Origin: Bombus terrestris | Lineage: Eukaryota > Arthropoda > Insecta > Hymenoptera > Apidae | Direction of reading: 5' to 3' | Length of the DNA: 64,000 bases | Assembly (NCBI RefSeq): GCF_910591885.1 | Contig: NC_063283.1 | Coordinates: forward strand, 4,263,001 to 4,327,000 | Shown: positions 60,415 to 64,000 of the stretch, piece by piece | Layout: the number at the start of each line of letters is the position of its first letter | Numbering within the stretch: position 1 is the stretch's first letter | Program-made: the position numbers and the translations under genes | Notes under the pieces: model-generated | What the model saw: the letters and a program-made list of their open reading frames with translations, nothing else | Database searches by the model: none | What the model was told of the DNA's origin: nothing

Positions 60415-62772
60415 TATGCATGTTACGAATTTATTTTATGTTTGCAAACGGGCAGGTTAGCTTAATCATGGAAGGAAAGCGTAAAAAAGACACGGTTCTC
60501 TTTTGTTGAAACTGTATATTAATTACATCGTTACTATATATTATATTTTTTCTCTGTTAATAATCTATTAATGACGATGTACCTATCGTACAGCGTATCG
60601 TTTATCGCGCTTCGCACATGAATCCCTCGACAGGCCTTTTTCAATACGAATTCAATGAACTCCTCAGCTCGTCGATGAACAGAAATGAATCGAATTCGAG
60701 CTACGTTACTTCAGTCATTTGAACGCGAGAACGTATTTAAAAAGAAAAGAACAAAACAAAACACGAAATGTATGTACGAATTGTGATCGTATGACATAAC
60801 AGAAGATATGATCTCAGCCCGTTTGTTCGCGATCACGTCGTATTCCATTATCGCGAATCGTTCTCTCTCGAGAAGTATTAGAAACGAAAGACGTGTTATC
60901 GGTCGTTCTACCGACGAGACCAAGCGAGACGAAGTAATCACGTGCGAAGCGGCTGTTCCTCGAATGTTACATCGATTTTTCTTCAACTTAATCGCTATAT
61001 GATATGTATCGAGTTCGCCAAATGTTCCCTGTCATGCACATTTCCTATGTCCTCCACTTTGGTTATGGTGACTATCACGAGATACGCGTTGATATGGGTG
61101 AAAAGTATGCTCGAGCAAAGTCGCTCAAAAAAAGAAAAAGGTAAAAGACAAGTCGAAAGAAGAGGAAAGAGAAGATACGTCGTGTGAAATATTAATAGAA
61201 GGTGAAAGTAAAGTTAAAGTCCACCGTATGTTTTGTTCGATCGCATAACGTTGGCTACATTATATTACGCAATATGTAGCGATTCCTCATACGTTCCTTG
61301 CTGTCCTGCTACTTTTTATTCCTGCTTTTAGAATTTTTCTCTGACGGAAATTTCTGATCTCTTAATAGGTCTACGTGATAGGAAGACTTGGAGTTAAATG
61401 TCATTAAAAAGTGTTCTGCCCGGTTGGTAGCGACACGCAATATTGCTTGTTGCGAATCGTACGATTATTATTAGAGAGCTAGTTGTCGAAAAACGCGAAA
61501 CAAATAATTGATAACTTCATTTATTTCGAGCACGCCTTTCACCGGATGCCGTGTAACAAATCTAACAGGCTTGACAGCGATTTTTCTTAAATCTACGAAA
61601 GCAAACTATAAATGGGACGCCAGAAGCATTCGTTTACGCAATGTCCAACAAAGTATCGTATTCAAATTATTAGAAAATCACATGCATCGGGAGTGTGGCC
61701 AACCAATTGCAAGCGCTAGATCTATTCAATCTACTATCATTCGATATTTGTCTTTCGATGATTAATTAGATAAGTGATCTCATTGTGTATCGTGCACGTG
61801 TGCATGTTAGTCGCGAGACAATGAGGTTCGATCCACGTTGTTCGCTGTCTTATTACGTCGATCGGACATTCCGATGGAAACTGCGTTTACAACATCAGCT
61901 ACTACGTTATGATTATCCGTTTCGTGCTTACGGGCGCTGTTGGCCTAATTCTATTCGATTTCGGTGGAAGGTGTCCTCGAAAACCGGTGTTCATACAGGG
62001 GAACAATGAGAAAACGAAACACCCCTGTGACACGTGTTCATTCTGACGCACACACATACGATTAATAATAATGTAACCATACCGACTATGTAACAATACT
62101 GAGCTAAAAAGCACTCTGATACGTACAACGCTATGCCTTAGTGTTTAAATTTCATTTAAGGTAACGTAGGTACAACATTACGTCTAGCTTGTGCCTCGGG
62201 AAACGAGATTCCGCTTGGTTCAGGCTATTCGCACACTTAGCCGAACCAAATCGAACAAAAATACCCCATCGAGTGAAAAACATTGCGGGGTAAGTGCTCT
62301 CGGATCGCTTTATCTTCGATTCGAACGCCTTCGAATCGAGTCTTCACTTTGAACAAGATCGAATTGAGCGCGTTTAAAACGATACATTCTCCGACTGAAA
62401 CTAAATAGTAAGAAAATAGCGATGGCTCGAGAACTTCAACGTTGATTCGGGCAAACGCACGACGTTAATAGTTTTATTGAGATTCCGACGATAAAGACCG
62501 GGTTACGCTTTCCATCTTTATCATGAATCCGCTTAATTATCTCTCATTATTAACAATATCATACACCTATCGCGGAGAAACGTGGTTTCCTGTTCACATA
62601 AGAAAACAGTATTTGAATTAACAACTCGATAGTCTACAGTAATTACAGTACGTGTGAAACATTTTACAGATACAACACGCAACGAGCAACGTTCAGCCTA
62701 GAAACGGAAAACAACGGGCGAACGAGAGAAGAGTCAAGGGTCATTCTTTAATATTCACACGCGAAGAGAAGC

Positions 62773-62809
<37 letters not shown>

Positions 62810-64000
62810 TAATAGTATTTACAATGATCTTTAGCGATTCACGACTTTCGTCAAAGAATGCTAGATACGCAATAATGGAGAGAGTCGTAACAAAACGAGA
62901 GAAGCGGAGGGAGTAATACGATTTTGCACATCAAGATACACGTAATAGTTACATCGAATTGCTTGCATTCGAGGGCGCGGCCGTGATCCGAGTTTCATCG
63001 AATTCTCGAATCCGTACGATAAGAAACTCGCAAATCGGTCTTCTTCGACCGATTCTGTTTCAAGTCGCGAAAGTCTCGACTGACTGGTTAGAGAAGATGG
63101 AATCTTGGAAAATCTCGTTCTCGTCGATTCGTATTTGACAACCGATGAAAATGTACTCGAACGCTACCATGGAATGCAAGTCCTTGTACAGGATATGAGT
63201 TTTCGTTGAAGCGACCCCGCAGATCGTGTTGTGCCGTACTACACGTGTCAGGTATATTACGTACATAGATTTCAGTCACGAAAGACATTTGCTTTCTTTG
63301 CTGTACATCGTGGCCTTTTATGCATATACACGAGATGATCCGTGTGGTACGTGAAAATCTTGTCTTCACCTGCATCTCAAATTTGTCAAAATAACGTTAA
63401 AAGTGGATTCTACGAGACGATCACGTATCACGGGACCAGCACGTTTATATCCTAACAAAATATTTCTATCGGATGGCTTTCTTTCGATTCGCCCTTGGAC
63501 TTTCGTCTCGTATATTTCGCAGACGTTTCTCTCATCCGATCGAAGCTGCCCTTCGGTGCCCCCAGCGAGCGATCCTCACCTCGATTACGCATGTTTCTTC
63601 GAATGTTTTTCGTCGATTACGTTAGCGTTACGAAACTCGTAATCCCAGCAGTGTTTAGCGGTAAACAACAAGATCATAGTGAGCAGGCACTTTTAAATCA
63701 TCGTTCCATCGATCAGTCTCATGGTCAATTCTTTTTTACTCTTTTGAATGTTGCGCTTTATCCTGTCGATGCTTCTCCAAGCTTGATAATCGAATTGTTA
63801 GCATCGGAAAGAATTCTCTCTGTTCGTTTGCTCTTTATACCGTGATTAATTTGTTACAATAGTTTGCATCGACGCTATCATTTAATGCGAGTATAACGAA
63901 CGGTGTCGCTCCAAGGAGGCACCAAGGGGCTTTCATCGAATTTTTTTAACCGTGTAAAAATTCCTTCTGCTTAGCACTCCGAAGCTGGTCCTTCGTTTTC
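60415..64000. other. Gene-free stretch to the window end
   Basis: No supported gene. Open frames around 61.5-62.0 and 63.4-63.85 kb look like no protein I know. Holds a GA microsatellite at 62773-62810. Confidence 0.5.
62773..62810 (+). repeat. (GA)n microsatellite
   Basis: About 38 nt of AG repeats with two AAAG interruptions. Confidence 0.95.

Noticed and set aside
61800..61850. tRNA-like B-box (GGTTCGATCC)
   Set aside because: No A-box or cloverleaf can be folded around it. No tRNA, rRNA or known microRNA was found in the window.
1..64000. Bacterial-type features (operons, CRISPR arrays, Shine-Dalgarno sites)
   Set aside because: The spliced insect genes show that this is eukaryotic nuclear DNA.

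Overview
This is animal nuclear DNA, almost certainly from a hymenopteran insect and most likely a bee. Genes are split by short GT-AG introns, the DNA is fairly AT-rich but CpG-tolerant, and most of the window is non-coding. The two recognisable proteins are an ADAR RNA-editing enzyme and a classic six-cysteine insect odorant-binding protein. The genus cannot be settled from the sequence alone.

Genes lie only between about 34.4 and 57.4 kb. (1) 39,630-34,672 on the minus strand is a cysteine-rich locus I do not recognise. It consists of small exons that almost all join in phase 2, and it has at least three possible 3' ends. Two of these are terminal exons coding the same GGCC-x3-CC core, and the third is a longer tail with its own CC-pair cluster. 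(2) 51,136-50,253 on the minus strand is a complete five-exon odorant-binding protein of 132 residues, ending in a 27-nt micro-exon. (3) 54,685-57,367 on the plus strand is a complete eight-exon ADAR coding region of 663 residues, with two dsRNA-binding domains and an intact zinc-deaminase core. The odorant-binding protein and ADAR are divergently transcribed, about 3.5 kb apart.

The first 34 kb and the last 6.6 kb hold no gene I can support. They carry short inverted-repeat elements (MITE-like; ends at 8.32/8.93, 24.17/24.60, 25.11/25.78, 40.25/40.92, 43.68/44.37 and 60.21/60.41 kb), an old direct duplication (18.55-19.32 and 22.87-23.45 kb), decayed tandem arrays (32.58-33.2 and 44.47-44.77 kb), microsatellites, a 370-nt purine tract and a CpG-rich block (28.8-32.3 kb). 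They could be intergenic regulatory DNA or large introns of genes outside the window.

The most interesting item is the cysteine-rich locus. It looks like one short N-terminal module (residues 1-43) that can be joined to alternative metallothionein-like or tail-bearing 3' exons. Exon joins here were worked out by hand from splice sites, phase and reading frame, without transcript evidence.
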